Positions 8,673 to 18,152 are shown, counted from the first letter of the stretch. The stretch is DNA of 64,000 nt from Alkalihalobacillus sp. AL-G (GCF_030643805.1 NZ_CP094656.1:3472001-3536000), one strand, 5' to 3'. Numbers and translations are program-made. The notes: a model not told the origin generated them from the sequence alone.

Positions 8673-8760
8673 GAAAACTCGGCGATTGCCGAGCCTTAAG
8701 GAGAAAGTAGAGTCGTAGTTGCCCTTATACTATAGAAAGTATTTATACTTTCTAAACGTG
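8673..8760. repeat. Dispersed ~85-bp repeat with hairpin, copy 1
   Basis: Begins with GAAAACTCGGCGATTGCCGA and later holds GTAGTTGC, TACTATAGAAAG and an AGAAAGTATxxxATACTTTCT palindrome. The same order of blocks occurs at 58231-58315. On the minus strand the CTCGGC hairpin followed by U residues would terminate transcripts coming from 8821-9768. Confidence 0.6.
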
Positions 8761-8820
8761 TAAAAAATAGCAGCCCGAATTTTCACCTTCAGCCCGCTCT
8801 TCGTAACACCAATATGAATA

Positions 8821-9768
8821 TTAACTTTCCCTGATGTATTCAATAGCCTCTTTTATGATTTGGTTAAAATTCTCTGGATATTCGTGATCCAAATCCCTCA
8901 CTACCTTAAATTGGTGGGCTATATTTTTTTCCTCTAAAAGCTTTGCAAATTTGCTTGAACCTTCAAAACAATCTTCATCCTTATCCCCGCAAAGAATGAA
9001 GCCTTTGATCCCTGCTTCGCTTAACTTATGTAACAAACCATCCCATTCATCAATCTCTGGCAGCCATGGTGCGACAAAAATAAATCCTTTAGCTGAAAGT
9101 CTGTCATTCAAAATGGAGTGAAGTGCAACGCTAGCTCCAGCAGAAAATCCGCCAACAATAACGGTTTCAGGATCGACGTTATTTTGTTCAAGTATCCGTT
9201 CATAATGCAGCTTTAACTCATTCGATCCCTTTTCCACATCATCCCAAACATAGCCATCCGAAAACTCGATTTGAGAAGATTGTGGTAACGCCAGAATATT
9301 GTTTTCAGATACAATCGAATTCCAATGCGCTTCCGTTATTTCACTATTTTCCTGATTTCCGTGTAACGCGATTATTAATGGTTGGTCGTCTAAGTCATTA
9401 CTGCCTTTTAAAATTTTCAATTCGGGCTGTGTACCACTTTTAGCGCTCTCTTCTCTTTCCTTGCACAGCTTGATCATTTTTTGAAACTCATCATATTTAT
9501 GAAGTGGTTTTAAGTCATCATCTTCAATCAAATAATCATATTCATACCAAAATCCGTTTTCTAATACAGCCTCATCTAGGATTTGCAATGCCTCTTGTTC
9601 AAGGCCTGATGCACTTGCTAATGAATATCTGAAGTTATAAATTTGTGCTTGATTCCCCTTAACCTTTTCGGCATTTTCAGTAATATATCGATAGGCTTTC
9701 AAGCTCCCATTTTTCTCGTAAAGTTCTAATGTTTTATTTAATAAACCTGCATACGTGATCTTATCCAT
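8821..9768 (-). CDS. Alpha/beta hydrolase with helical N-terminal region
   Basis: A 315-residue protein. Residues 1-110 are helical and TPR-like (LYEKNGSLKAYRYITENAEK). Residues 115-315 form a phospholipase/carboxylesterase-type alpha/beta hydrolase: LIIALHGNQEN (oxyanion loop), nucleophile GFSAGAS near residue 210, acid in LCGDKDEDCF and the catalytic His in LDHEYP near residue 293. No signal peptide. Substrate unknown. It has an AGGGGG-type site before the ATG. Confidence 0.75.
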   Translation of the reverse strand: MDKITYAGLLNKTLELYEKNGSLKAYRYITENAEKVKGNQAQIYNFRYSLASASGLEQEALQILDEAVLENGFWYEYDYLIEDDDLKPLHKYDEFQKMIKLCKEREESAKSGTQPELKILKGSNDLDDQPLIIALHGNQENSEITEAHWNSIVSENNILALPQSSQIEFSDGYVWDDVEKGSNELKLHYERILEQNNVDPETVIVGGFSAGASVALHSILNDRLSAKGFIFVAPWLPEIDEWDGLLHKLSEAGIKGFILCGDKDEDCFEGSSKFAKLLEEKNIAHQFKVVRDLDHEYPENFNQIIKEAIEYIRES

Positions 9769-9836
9769 ATGTACCCCCTGTAATATAAGTGACTGACCAT
9801 GTGTTAGAATGTTTCGTTACAGATGGAAATAGTATC

Positions 9837-10982
9837 TCAAGACTCAAAATACTCTTCAATTGCTTTCATAACGTTAAAAGGACCATCATTTTGGTTTGAA
9901 GGAATGGCAAGTTTCACACCTAGTTCTGGATAATAAGCTGAATGAAAACTCACTCCAGGATCGTAGCCCATTACGTGATACTTGAAAATCGAATCGTCGT
10001 GATTGTTGATCCATATACCATACCCGTAATTAACTCCTTCTTTTACATTCACATGTGGTGTCAAGAGCATTTCCGTACATTTTTCCCCCATTAATCGATT
10101 GTCAAACAATGCTTCCCATAGCTTGACCATATCCGGAGCGGTGATGTAGGCTCCTCCATCCGCGCCACCTTTAATAGGAATCGAGTAGTTATTCGTCCTC
10201 CATGTTCCGTCATCATTGCCGATGTAACCATAAGCTGTATTTTTGGGTAGTTGATCTAGAGAAAAATACCCAGAATCGCTCATACCGCATCTATTGAAAA
10301 TATTGGTTTCGATATAATCGGTAACCGAAAGACCAGTTTTTTGTTCCACAATCAAGCCTAATACAATATACGCAGCATTATTATAATGAAACATCTCCCC
10401 AGGTTCGAACATCATTTTTCCGTTTTGGAATAACGGCAGAAAATCTCTTAAACTTTTTAACAGATACATAGGTGTCTGCTTCCATAGATCTTCGAAGTCA
10501 TCCATGACCTCTTCATCAAAGTAGTCTGGAATTCCAGAGCTGTGAGTCAATAGATGATGGACGCTTACAGTTTCACTGAAATTCGGAAATTCTACATCTA
10601 GACAATCTTTAAGTCGAGAATCAAAAGACAATATGCCTTTTTCTACGAGCTGGCAAATTGCGATTGCGGTAAACAACTTACAGCCTGAAGCAATCCCAAA
10701 ACGTGTATGTACTGTATTCAAGAGCTCTTCAGCTCGATTGGAATATCCTGATGTTGATTCCAAGATTACTTCATCCTTTTCCTTGACTAAAACAACGCCT
10801 GAAAAGTCTTCATTTTTCATGACATTTCCAATGTTTTCGACAACCTTTATATCTCGTTTCAACAAGTTCCTCACCCCGGTTTTGTGAATATTTTGAAATT
10901 CATCTATCAATTTCATATTATACCTTGCTTTCTCAAAAGTAAAACAGCCCTTTCCCGATAATTTGGAAAAAACAGTTTTCAT
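9837..10982 (-). CDS. Serine hydrolase, beta-lactamase class C fold
   Basis: About 381 residues, penicillin-binding-protein/class C fold. The SxxK motif is SGCK (GIASGCKLFTAIAICQL), the Tyr-x-Asn motif is YNN (FHYNNAAYIVLG), and HLLTHSSGIPDY is the conserved family strand. No signal peptide, so a cytoplasmic esterase or amidase role is more likely than cell-wall work. The ATG at 10982 has GAGG seven bases upstream; a TTG two codons earlier is possible. Confidence 0.78.
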   Translation of the reverse strand: MKTVFSKLSGKGCFTFEKARYNMKLIDEFQNIHKTGVRNLLKRDIKVVENIGNVMKNEDFSGVVLVKEKDEVILESTSGYSNRAEELLNTVHTRFGIASGCKLFTAIAICQLVEKGILSFDSRLKDCLDVEFPNFSETVSVHHLLTHSSGIPDYFDEEVMDDFEDLWKQTPMYLLKSLRDFLPLFQNGKMMFEPGEMFHYNNAAYIVLGLIVEQKTGLSVTDYIETNIFNRCGMSDSGYFSLDQLPKNTAYGYIGNDDGTWRTNNYSIPIKGGADGGAYITAPDMVKLWEALFDNRLMGEKCTEMLLTPHVNVKEGVNYGYGIWINNHDDSIFKYHVMGYDPGVSFHSAYYPELGVKLAIPSNQNDGPFNVMKAIEEYFES

Positions 10983-11018
10983 AAACAAACCTCAAGCATG
11001 CGTTTTCGCCCCTATCAG

Positions 11019-11051
11019 AGCGGCTTCAAATTTAAAGCCGCTTTATTATTT
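11019..11051 (+). terminator. Hairpin upstream of the serine hydrolase gene
   Basis: Eight-bp stem AGCGGCTT/AAGCCGCT with a T-rich tail on the plus strand. No plus-strand gene ends here, so it may be a relic or part of the minus-strand leader. Confidence 0.45.
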
Positions 11052-11177
11052 TGGATAACTTCTTAAAATGTTCCCGGTATCTTTTCTATATTCATTCATT
11101 TTTTCTTTTCCAAATTAAAGGTTTATATGGTACATTATATCTAAATGATATATATCAAAAAGATATAAGGTGATTTT

Positions 11178-11723
11178 ATGGCAAAAGAAACGCACACAAA
11201 GTACGCAATACTCGGGTTACTCACAACAGGCTGTCATACCGGTTATTCCATCAAACAGATGATTGACGGTAGCTTGAATCATTTTTGGAAAATTAGCTAT
11301 GGCCAGATTTATCCTACTTTAAAAAATCTTGTTGATGAGGGATTAGCAACTGTCAAAGATACTACACAGGATGGCAAACCAGATAAGAAAGAGTATCATT
11401 TAACCCAAGATGGACATCGTGCACTTCAATCATGGCTCCAACTTCCGATAAACGGCATCCCTACCGAAAAGAACGAACTCCTGTTAAAGCTATTTTTCAG
11501 CCGCCACCAAAACAAAGATATAACAATCAATCACATCGATCAGTACTTAGAAAAACTCCAAGAACGCTACAACACATATGACTCTATTGAACAAATGATC
11601 ATTGAAAACCTCTTAGATAAAGCCGATGCACAATTTTGGCTGATGACGTTGGATTACGGCAAACGAACAACACAAGCAGCCATCGAGTGGTGCAAAGATA
11701 CCACGAAGAAGCTATCAGAATGA
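11178..11723 (+). CDS. PadR-family transcriptional regulator (long form with C-terminal helical domain)
   Basis: A 181-residue regulator. The winged helix occupies residues 8-85 (AILGLLTTGCHTGYSIKQMI, KISYGQIYPTLKNLVDEGLA), and the C-terminal dimerisation helices cover residues 95-180. AGGTGATTTT precedes the ATG. An AT-rich region with GATATATATC-like dyads lies at 11140-11170, a plausible self-operator. It is followed 15 bases later by the DUF4188 gene, probably its target and operon partner. Confidence 0.85.
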   Translation: MAKETHTKYAILGLLTTGCHTGYSIKQMIDGSLNHFWKISYGQIYPTLKNLVDEGLATVKDTTQDGKPDKKEYHLTQDGHRALQSWLQLPINGIPTEKNELLLKLFFSRHQNKDITINHIDQYLEKLQERYNTYDSIEQMIIENLLDKADAQFWLMTLDYGKRTTQAAIEWCKDTTKKLSE

Positions 11724-11738
11724 TAAGGAGGAAGCCTT

Positions 11739-12209
11739 ATGGGAAAAGAAATATTTACGGGGCGTTACACATCTGAACAAGAAGACGATGTTGTTGTATT
11801 CATCATTGGTATGCGAGTTAACAAACGGTGGGCAATCCACAAATGGTTGCCTGTCTTTACAGCAATGCCGCCAATGATTCGTGAGCTTTATACAAACAAG
11901 GAACACGGCTTTTTGTCTATGGAGATGTTTTTTGGTTTGCGTACAACGATAATGATTCAATATTGGCGATCGTCAGAAGATTTAATGGCTTACGCAAAAG
12001 GCCCGACACATTTAACCGCATGGAACAACTTCAATAAAAAGATCGGCAACAATGATTCAGTAGGAATTTATCACGAGACCTATGTCGTACCGAAAGGCAA
12101 TTATGAATGTATTTACGGGAATATGCCCAAGTTCGGACTTGCAAAAGCAACAGGCCTGAAAAAAATTACGCCAGCAATTAAATCCGCACGTCAACGACTG
12201 AAGGCATAA
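11739..12209 (+). CDS. DUF4188-family protein
   Basis: A 156-residue protein matching DUF4188 (RYTSEQEDDVVVFIIGMRVNKRW, MIQYWRSSEDLMAYAKGPTHLTAWNNF, GIYHETYVV), a family I recall as having a dimeric alpha/beta-barrel monooxygenase-like fold. AAGGAGG ribosome binding site. It follows the padR gene and is followed by a strong terminator, so the pair is a two-gene unit. Substrate unknown. Confidence 0.75.
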   Translation: MGKEIFTGRYTSEQEDDVVVFIIGMRVNKRWAIHKWLPVFTAMPPMIRELYTNKEHGFLSMEMFFGLRTTIMIQYWRSSEDLMAYAKGPTHLTAWNNFNKKIGNNDSVGIYHETYVVPKGNYECIYGNMPKFGLAKATGLKKITPAIKSARQRLKA

Positions 12210-12220
12210 TTAAGAAATTA

Positions 12221-12258
12221 GCGCATTGTGGTGTTATCCCACAATGCGCTATTTTCTT
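12221..12258 (+). terminator. Bidirectional intrinsic terminator
   Basis: Twelve-bp perfect stem (AGCGCATTGTGG with CCACAATGCGCT) followed by a T-rich run, between the convergent DUF4188 and amtB genes. Confidence 0.85.
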
Positions 12259-12265
12259 TAAAACA

Positions 12266-13531
12266 TTATCCGCTTTTCTTCTCTTGATCAACTAATAGAA
12301 TTTCAGGATAACCGTAGCTTCCATGTTCGCTTATGTCCAAGCCGACAATTTCTTCTTCCTCCGTTACACGAAGTCCTTTCATCGACTTTTTTATGACGAT
12401 CAATATCAGGTACGACATGATAAACGCATAAGCCCCAGACACTGTAACACCCATCAATTGAACTCCAAGTTGCGAAAAGCCGCCTCCATAAAATAATCCT
12501 GGAGATCCAACAGTCGCAAGTTCCGGGGTAGCGAATAGCCCTGTTGAAAGAGTTCCCCAAACTCCTGCAACACCGTGAACAGACAGTGCATAGATCGGAT
12601 CATCGATTCGTCTCTTTTCAAAAAATTTCATACTGTAAAAAACACCTATTCCTGCAACAAGACCAATAACGAATGCTGCCCAAGTATCGACAAACGCACA
12701 GGATGCAGTGATGGCGACAAGACCTGCTAAAGCCCCATTCAACATGGTTGTAATCTCAGCCTTGCCTGAGATTGACCAAGAAATGATTAAAGCTGCCACA
12801 GCCCCAGCAGCTGCTGCTAAATTCGTATTCAAAGCTACGAATCCAAAAAAGCCATCACTGACTCCTAAAGTACTTCCGGCATTAAATCCGAACCAACCTA
12901 TCCACAATATCAATACACCTAATGATGTATATACTTGATTATGTCCCGTAATACCGTTTACCGATCCATCTTTATTATATTTACCGACTCTCGGCTTTAA
13001 CAATAAAGTTCCGGCAAGTGCTGCCATGGCACCTGTAAGATGAACAACGGTCGATCCGGCAAAATCTTGCTTCCCATGCTCGGATAACCATCCCCCACCC
13101 CATATCCAATGAGCAACAACAGGATAGACTAAAGCAGAGAATAACAGAGAAAATATTAAGTACACAGAGAGTTTAGCCCTTTCTGCAAATCCACCAAAGG
13201 CAATCGTTAATGAAATCCCCGCAAAGGCTAGCTGGAATAAGAAAAACACAGAAGTCGATAGTCCGATTCCATCAATTTCGTATCCGGAATAGAAAAAATG
13301 TGACATCCCGACTAAAAAGTTTCCGTTCTCACCAAAGATAAATCCATATCCTACCGCCCAAAAAACGATGGAGGATAAACCGAATGTGAAAATCGTCTTT
13401 CCGGCAATGTGTCCCGCATTTTTCATTCGTGTGGAACCTGCTTCGAGTAAGATGAAACCTCCAAGCATGAAAATGACTAAAACCGTCCCAATCATGACCC
13501 AGATACTGTTCATTAAAAATGTCGCATCCAT
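12266..13531 (-). CDS. amtB: Ammonium transporter, Amt family
   Basis: A 421-residue channel with about eleven membrane helices. The twin pore histidines sit in TVVHLTGAMAALAG and LSVHGVAGVWGT; GGFAERAKL and the cytosolic C-terminal EEEEIVGLDISEHGSYGYPE are typical of the family. It imports ammonium when nitrogen is short. No GlnK-type PII gene follows in the window: downstream is the terminator at 12221. Two TnrA/GlnR-type boxes lie 41 and 113 bases upstream of the start. In B. subtilis the gene is called nrgA/amtB and is TnrA-activated. Confidence 0.93.
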   Translation of the reverse strand: MDATFLMNSIWVMIGTVLVIFMLGGFILLEAGSTRMKNAGHIAGKTIFTFGLSSIVFWAVGYGFIFGENGNFLVGMSHFFYSGYEIDGIGLSTSVFFLFQLAFAGISLTIAFGGFAERAKLSVYLIFSLLFSALVYPVVAHWIWGGGWLSEHGKQDFAGSTVVHLTGAMAALAGTLLLKPRVGKYNKDGSVNGITGHNQVYTSLGVLILWIGWFGFNAGSTLGVSDGFFGFVALNTNLAAAAGAVAALIISWSISGKAEITTMLNGALAGLVAITASCAFVDTWAAFVIGLVAGIGVFYSMKFFEKRRIDDPIYALSVHGVAGVWGTLSTGLFATPELATVGSPGLFYGGGFSQLGVQLMGVTVSGAYAFIMSYLILIVIKKSMKGLRVTEEEEIVGLDISEHGSYGYPEILLVDQEKKSG

Positions 13532-13571
13532 CTTTGAATAAATGCTCCCTTCCCCTGTAAGTTTTAATCAA

Positions 13572-13588
13572 CGTTATATAATCTAACA
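13572..13588 (-). promoter_or_regulatory. TnrA/GlnR-type box, proximal to amtB
   Basis: Minus-strand TGTTAGATTATATAACG, matching the TGTNANAWWWTMTNACA consensus except for the last base. Its closeness to the start suits repression or a role close to the promoter. Confidence 0.65.
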
Positions 13589-13643
13589 CAGATTAATGAT
13601 TATAAGTATTTTACCCGAAATAAATAAATAAATCAATTACATA

Positions 13644-13660
13644 TGTTAGATAATCTAACA
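13644..13660 (-). promoter_or_regulatory. TnrA/GlnR box, distal, perfect dyad
   Basis: TGTTAGATAATCTAACA is a perfect palindrome around one base and fits the TnrA/GlnR consensus at every position. It is about 110 bases upstream of the amtB start, the usual place for TnrA activation. Confidence 0.85.
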
Positions 13661-13759
13661 TTATTTTTTCTCAAAGACTATTTCTTATTTAAATCGGTTT
13701 ACCATCTCTCAAAAATCATGTCATGCTTGCGATTATCCACCGCTTTAAATAAATAACGG

Positions 13760-13788
13760 TTGACAAAGAAATTCAATAGAATTATAGT
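13760..13788 (+). promoter_or_regulatory. SigA-type promoter of the siderophore uptake operon
   Basis: TTGACA, 17-base spacer, TATAGT. The expected start site falls just before the Fur box. Confidence 0.8.
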
Positions 13789-13805
13789 ATCATTGTGAGC
13801 GCAAA

Positions 13806-13820
13806 TGATAATGATTATCA
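13806..13820 (+). promoter_or_regulatory. Fur box
   Basis: TGATAATGATTATCA is an exact 7-1-7 Fur operator. It lies immediately downstream of the -10 box, so iron-loaded Fur would block the operon. Confidence 0.9.
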
Positions 13821-13858
13821 ATATCGCTTCTGATTAATTAATAAATGGAGGCTACATA

Positions 13859-14722
13859 ATGGTTCGCCTACATACGAACGATTTGAACATTGGTTATGGT
13901 GGACGCTTTATTGTAAAGGATCTCACAATTGAAATCCCCGATAAAAAAATCACGACGATTATCGGACCGAACGGTTGTGGTAAATCAACCCTTTTAAAAG
14001 CGATTACCCGAATCATTCCACATCAATCTGGTTCAATCATACTGGACGGTGGCAGCATCTCTCAGGAAAACACAAAAGAACTAGCAAAAAAAATGGCGAT
14101 TCTTCCTCAGACACCTGAAAGTGCGAGTGGTCTGACTGTTGGTGAATTGGTATCCTATGGTCGCTTTCCTTATCAGAAGGGCTTTGGCCGTTTAACCAAA
14201 AAAGACATTGAGGTAATTGATTGGGCACTTCACGTAACTGGAGTTATAGAATTTAAGTACCGTTCAATAGATGCCCTTTCAGGAGGCCAACGTCAGCGTG
14301 TTTGGATAGCGATGTCCCTTGCACAGGAAACGGAAATGATCTTCCTCGATGAACCGACCACTTACTTAGACATGGCTCATCAGCTAGAAGTGTTGGAGCT
14401 TTTACAAAAGCTGAACAGGGAACAAGAGCGAACGATTGTCATGGTTCTCCATGATTTGAACCAAGCTGCTCGTTTTGCAGATCACATCATTGCATTAAAA
14501 GATGGGGAAATCATTAGGTCTGGAACCGGTGAAGAAGTAATCCAGCAAGATGTTTTGAAAGAAGTTTTTCAGATTGACGCAGAAATAGGGCGCGATCCCC
14601 GAACGAACAAACCAATGTGTGTAACCTACAACTTACTAAAAATGGTTGTTCAAAAAGTAGACGAATCAGAAACAAGAAATTCGAGGCACGACAGTTTTGA
14701 GAACCGGAGCGTATCCTTTTAA
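13859..14722 (+). CDS. Siderophore ABC transporter, ATP-binding protein (FecE/FhuC type)
   Basis: A 287-residue ATPase. Walker A is GPNGCGKST (about residue 40), signature LSGGQRQRVWIAM (about 140), Walker B MIFLDEPTT and the switch His in VLHDLNQAAR. The C-terminal about 25 residues are a polar extension. It powers uptake with the two FecCD permeases downstream. GGAGG precedes the ATG. The order ATPase, lipoprotein, permease, permease is from one Fur-controlled promoter. Confidence 0.92.
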   Translation: MVRLHTNDLNIGYGGRFIVKDLTIEIPDKKITTIIGPNGCGKSTLLKAITRIIPHQSGSIILDGGSISQENTKELAKKMAILPQTPESASGLTVGELVSYGRFPYQKGFGRLTKKDIEVIDWALHVTGVIEFKYRSIDALSGGQRQRVWIAMSLAQETEMIFLDEPTTYLDMAHQLEVLELLQKLNREQERTIVMVLHDLNQAARFADHIIALKDGEIIRSGTGEEVIQQDVLKEVFQIDAEIGRDPRTNKPMCVTYNLLKMVVQKVDESETRNSRHDSFENRSVSF

Positions 14723-14813
14723 TACGTGAGGATCGGAAAAGCCGAGTAACGAAGAAATTCGCTGTTAATGAAGTGGATACTATTTGAACTTCCTATAAAA
14801 GGAGAAAACATTC

Positions 14814-15740
14814 ATGAAAAAACAACTAATTCCATTCCTGCTCTTGTTAGTACTCATTCTTAGCGCTTGCAGCAGCAAATCAAATACTGACGAAGGCAAT
14901 TCATCTGATGAAAAAGAACAAACACCAGAAACGATTACGTACCAATCTGAAAATGGACCGGTTGAAGTACCTGCAGATCCACAACGGGTGATATTACTTT
15001 CTGGATTCACTGGTAATGTACTAGCTTTGGATGTAAATATCGTTGGTGTTGATAAATGGTCAACAATGAACCCTCGCTTTGAAGAGGAATTAAAAGATGC
15101 AGAGCTTGTATCAGATGAAAACTTAGAAAAAATCATCGAGTTGAATCCAGACTTGATCATCGGACTCTCTAATATTAAAAATTTGGATAAATTAAAAGAA
15201 ATTGCGCCAACAGTTACTTATACATGGGGCAAGGTCGATTATTTACAACAGCATATCGAAATTGGAAAACTATTGAATAAAGAAAAAGAAGCAAGATCTT
15301 GGGTTGAAGATTTCAAGAAACGCGCCAATAAGATCGGTGAAAAGGTCAAAGCGAAAATTGGTGAAGATGCAACTGTTTCTGTAATCGAAAGCTATGCCAA
15401 GCAGCTTTACGTATTCGGAAATAACTGGGCACGTGGATCAGAGATCTTGTATCAGGCAATGGACTTGGAAATGCCAGAAAAGGTGAAAGAAACAGCTTTG
15501 GATCCAGGTTACTATACGATCTCAGCAGAGGTTCTCCCTGAATATGCCGGTGACTACATCATCTTCAGCAAAAGCCCTGATGCGGATAATTCGTTTATGG
15601 AGACTGAAACCTACAAAAACATCCCGGCAGTTAAAAATGATCGCGTTTTTGTACTCAATGCAAAGCAAGCATCCTTCAGTGATCCATTAACACTGGAATA
15701 TCAACTTGAATTCTTTAAAGAATCGTTTCTTGGAAAGTAA
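14814..15740 (+). CDS. Iron-siderophore-binding lipoprotein
   Basis: A 308-residue class III solute-binding protein. The signal peptide ends in the lipobox LSAC (Cys19), so it is a membrane-anchored lipoprotein. The mature part has the two-lobed periplasmic-binding-type signature (DPQRVILLSGF, IIELNPDLIIGLSNIKNL). It captures a ferric siderophore outside the membrane; which one cannot be read. AAAGGAG ribosome binding site. A hairpin follows its stop inside the operon. Confidence 0.9.
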   Translation: MKKQLIPFLLLLVLILSACSSKSNTDEGNSSDEKEQTPETITYQSENGPVEVPADPQRVILLSGFTGNVLALDVNIVGVDKWSTMNPRFEEELKDAELVSDENLEKIIELNPDLIIGLSNIKNLDKLKEIAPTVTYTWGKVDYLQQHIEIGKLLNKEKEARSWVEDFKKRANKIGEKVKAKIGEDATVSVIESYAKQLYVFGNNWARGSEILYQAMDLEMPEKVKETALDPGYYTISAEVLPEYAGDYIIFSKSPDADNSFMETETYKNIPAVKNDRVFVLNAKQASFSDPLTLEYQLEFFKESFLGK

Positions 15741-15750
15741 ATCGATGAAA

Positions 15751-15780
15751 AGGGATTCTTCTTAAAAGAATCCCTCTTCT
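15751..15780 (+). terminator. Intra-operon hairpin after the binding-protein gene
   Basis: Ten-bp stem (AGGGATTCTT with AAGAATCCCT) and a pyrimidine-rich but poor U tail. Probably a partial terminator or 3'-end stabiliser that raises binding-protein over permease mRNA. Confidence 0.6.
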
Positions 15781-15806
15781 AATTTAATTAAAGAAGTGAG
15801 ATACAT

Positions 15807-16817
15807 ATGACAAAACGACGTTCAAACCTATTCCCATCTACCTACAAATTCATCATTGGAATTCTTCTGTTTATTGGATCATTTATTGTTGCAATGGTCT
15901 TTGGGGCAGCCGATACGAGCCTAAATGACGTATGGCTTGCCTTCACATCAGATGTGCAAACAGATATTGTTACCATCATCCGTGAACTCCGATTGCCTCG
16001 TGAAGTTGCAGCTATTTTTGTGGGAGCTGCCCTTGCGGTTTCTGGAGCAATCATGCAAGGATTGACGAGGAACCCTCTTGCTGACCCTGGATTATTCGGG
16101 TTGACTGCTGGTGCAAATGCCGCCCTTGCCGTAACGATTGCACTTCTTCCTTCAGCAAATTATTTTACGATCATGATTGCTTGCTTTATTGGGGCTGCGA
16201 TTGGAGCGATGCTTGTTTTTGGTATTGGTGCTATGAAGAAGGGAGGATTCTCACCACTTCGAATTGTTTTAGCTGGTGCTGCCGTTTCTGCCTTTTTATT
16301 TGCAGTGGCTGAAGGGATCGGTCTTTATTTTAAAGTTTCTAAGGGGATTTCAATGTGGACTGCAGGTGGGTTGATCGGAACAACATGGAGCCAGCTTCAA
16401 ATCATCATTCCCTTTATTTTAATTGGTATTTTCGTTTCCTTCCTCCTATCCCGACAGCTTACGATTCTTAGTTTAAATGAGGAATTGGCAGTCGGATTGG
16501 GACAAAAGATTACCCAGATCAAATCCGTTCTATTTGTCATTATCATTTTACTTGCTGGTGCATCTGTTGCTCTTGTTGGAAATATGGCGTTCATCGGATT
16601 GATGATTCCTCATATCGTCCGAGCGATTGTTGGTACCGATTATCGTTTCATTCTACCAATGTCCGCCTTGATCGGTGCATCGTTCATGCTTGTTGCTGAT
16701 ACACTCGGACGCACGATCAATGCCCCTTTTGAAACACCTGTGGCATCGATCGTAGCATTGATGGGATTACCATTCTTTCTCGTTATCGTACGTAAAGGAG
16801 GAAAAGCATTCTCATGA
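15807..16817 (+). CDS. FecCD-family iron-siderophore permease
   Basis: A 336-residue membrane protein with about ten helices. Family signatures are RLPREVAAIFVGAALAVSGA, QGLTRNPLADPGLFGLTAGA and NMAFIGLMIPHIVRAIVGTD (ATPase-contacting loop). It forms the channel with the next gene, whose start overlaps its stop by 4 bases. Confidence 0.92.
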   Translation: MTKRRSNLFPSTYKFIIGILLFIGSFIVAMVFGAADTSLNDVWLAFTSDVQTDIVTIIRELRLPREVAAIFVGAALAVSGAIMQGLTRNPLADPGLFGLTAGANAALAVTIALLPSANYFTIMIACFIGAAIGAMLVFGIGAMKKGGFSPLRIVLAGAAVSAFLFAVAEGIGLYFKVSKGISMWTAGGLIGTTWSQLQIIIPFILIGIFVSFLLSRQLTILSLNEELAVGLGQKITQIKSVLFVIIILLAGASVALVGNMAFIGLMIPHIVRAIVGTDYRFILPMSALIGASFMLVADTLGRTINAPFETPVASIVALMGLPFFLVIVRKGGKAFS

Positions 16818-17821
16818 TACATCCTCGTTTACTGAAAAAACAACGATTAATCCTGCTTTTATTCCTTTCATTGATCATTCTGACTAGTTTTATAGGAATG
16901 GGGTTGGGGTACTCTACTGTTTCTTATGATCGAATTCTCCCGACATTTCTCGGTCAAGGTACGTTTAAAGAAGAGTTTGTCCTATTTTCGATTCGTATGC
17001 CGCGAATTATCATTACATTGCTTGCGGGGATGGCTTTAGCGTTATCTGGTGCAATTTTGCAGGGCGTAACCCGAAATGATTTAGCGGACCCAGGCATCAT
17101 CGGAATCAATACAGGAGCAGGTGTAGCCATCACTGTATTCTTTTTATTTTTCCCGATTGAAGCAGGATCATTTATTTATATGCTGCCAGCAGTTGCATTT
17201 ATCGGTGCCTTCATTACAGCTCTTTTGATATATGTATTTTCCTACAGCAAAAATACAGGCCTCCAACCCGTAAAATTAATACTAATCGGAGTTGGATTCT
17301 CAATGGCTCTCTCTGGTGCAATGATCGTACTTATTTCATCAGCGGAACGTATGAAAGTGGATTTTATCGCAAAATGGTTAGCCGGAAACATTTGGGGAAC
17401 GGATTGGCCGTTTATTTTGGCGATTCTCCCATGGCTCGTGATTCTCATCCCATTCACCTTGTACAAAGCAAATCGCTTGAATCTATTAGGATTAGGTGAA
17501 CCGGTAGCGATCGGAACAGGTGTATCGATTGAAAAAGAACGTATCACTTTGCTGATTACGGCCGTTGCACTGGCAGCCGCAGCGGTTTCTGTTACAGGAG
17601 GAATTGCTTTCATCGGCTTAATGGCTCCGCATATGGCGAAAGCTCTTGTTGGACCTAGAAATCAATTATTTATCCCGGTTGCGATTTTGATTGGAGGTTG
17701 GCTGCTGTTATTCGCCGATACAATCGGACGGAATTTAATTGGTCCTTCCGGAATTCCAGCAGGTATCATGACCGCCCTGATCGGTGGACCGTACTTTATC
17801 TATTTATTGATGAAAAAATAG
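16814..17821 (+). CDS. FecCD-family iron-siderophore permease
   Basis: A 335-residue second permease with the same signatures (RMPRIIITLLAGMALALSGA, QGVTRNDLADPGIIGINTGA, GIAFIGLMAPHMAKALVG). Overlaps the preceding gene by ATGA. Last gene of the operon; a terminator starts eight bases after the stop. Confidence 0.92.
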   Translation: MIHPRLLKKQRLILLLFLSLIILTSFIGMGLGYSTVSYDRILPTFLGQGTFKEEFVLFSIRMPRIIITLLAGMALALSGAILQGVTRNDLADPGIIGINTGAGVAITVFFLFFPIEAGSFIYMLPAVAFIGAFITALLIYVFSYSKNTGLQPVKLILIGVGFSMALSGAMIVLISSAERMKVDFIAKWLAGNIWGTDWPFILAILPWLVILIPFTLYKANRLNLLGLGEPVAIGTGVSIEKERITLLITAVALAAAAVSVTGGIAFIGLMAPHMAKALVGPRNQLFIPVAILIGGWLLLFADTIGRNLIGPSGIPAGIMTALIGGPYFIYLLMKK

Positions 17822-17828
17822 CAAAAAG

Positions 17829-17867
17829 AGACCTGAGTGATTTTCCTCCGCTCAGGTTTCTTTTTTC
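17829..17867 (+). terminator. Terminator of the siderophore operon
   Basis: Stem ACCTGAG/CTCAGGT with T-rich tail directly after the second permease gene. Confidence 0.8.
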
Positions 17868-18104
17868 TGGAGAGTTCTGGACGGCGTATTGAACGATTAA
17901 GTAAATCAAATCGCAAAAGAATGGACATTTTTAAATAAAAATAACCCTTTAAATGTAATAATACTGTAATTTACATGAGTAAAGATACCTTTCAGGTGAA
18001 CTCCTACACATTATAAACAGGAATTCGATATCGAAAATTGATATTTCGGCCACGAATAGTAAAAAGGTCACGAAAGCACTCTCTGCTCCAGCGGAAATGT
18101 GCCC

Positions 18105-18152
18105 AAAAAAAGCTAGCCCAATCAGATTCAAGGGCTAGCTTTGATTTTTTTT
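18105..18152. terminator. Bidirectional hairpin terminator
   Basis: Nine-bp stem AGCTAGCCC/GGGCTAGCT flanked by A7 on the left and T8 on the right, so it works in both directions; it would end the 18219-18803 transcript. The 17868-18104 stretch shows no other feature. Confidence 0.75.
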
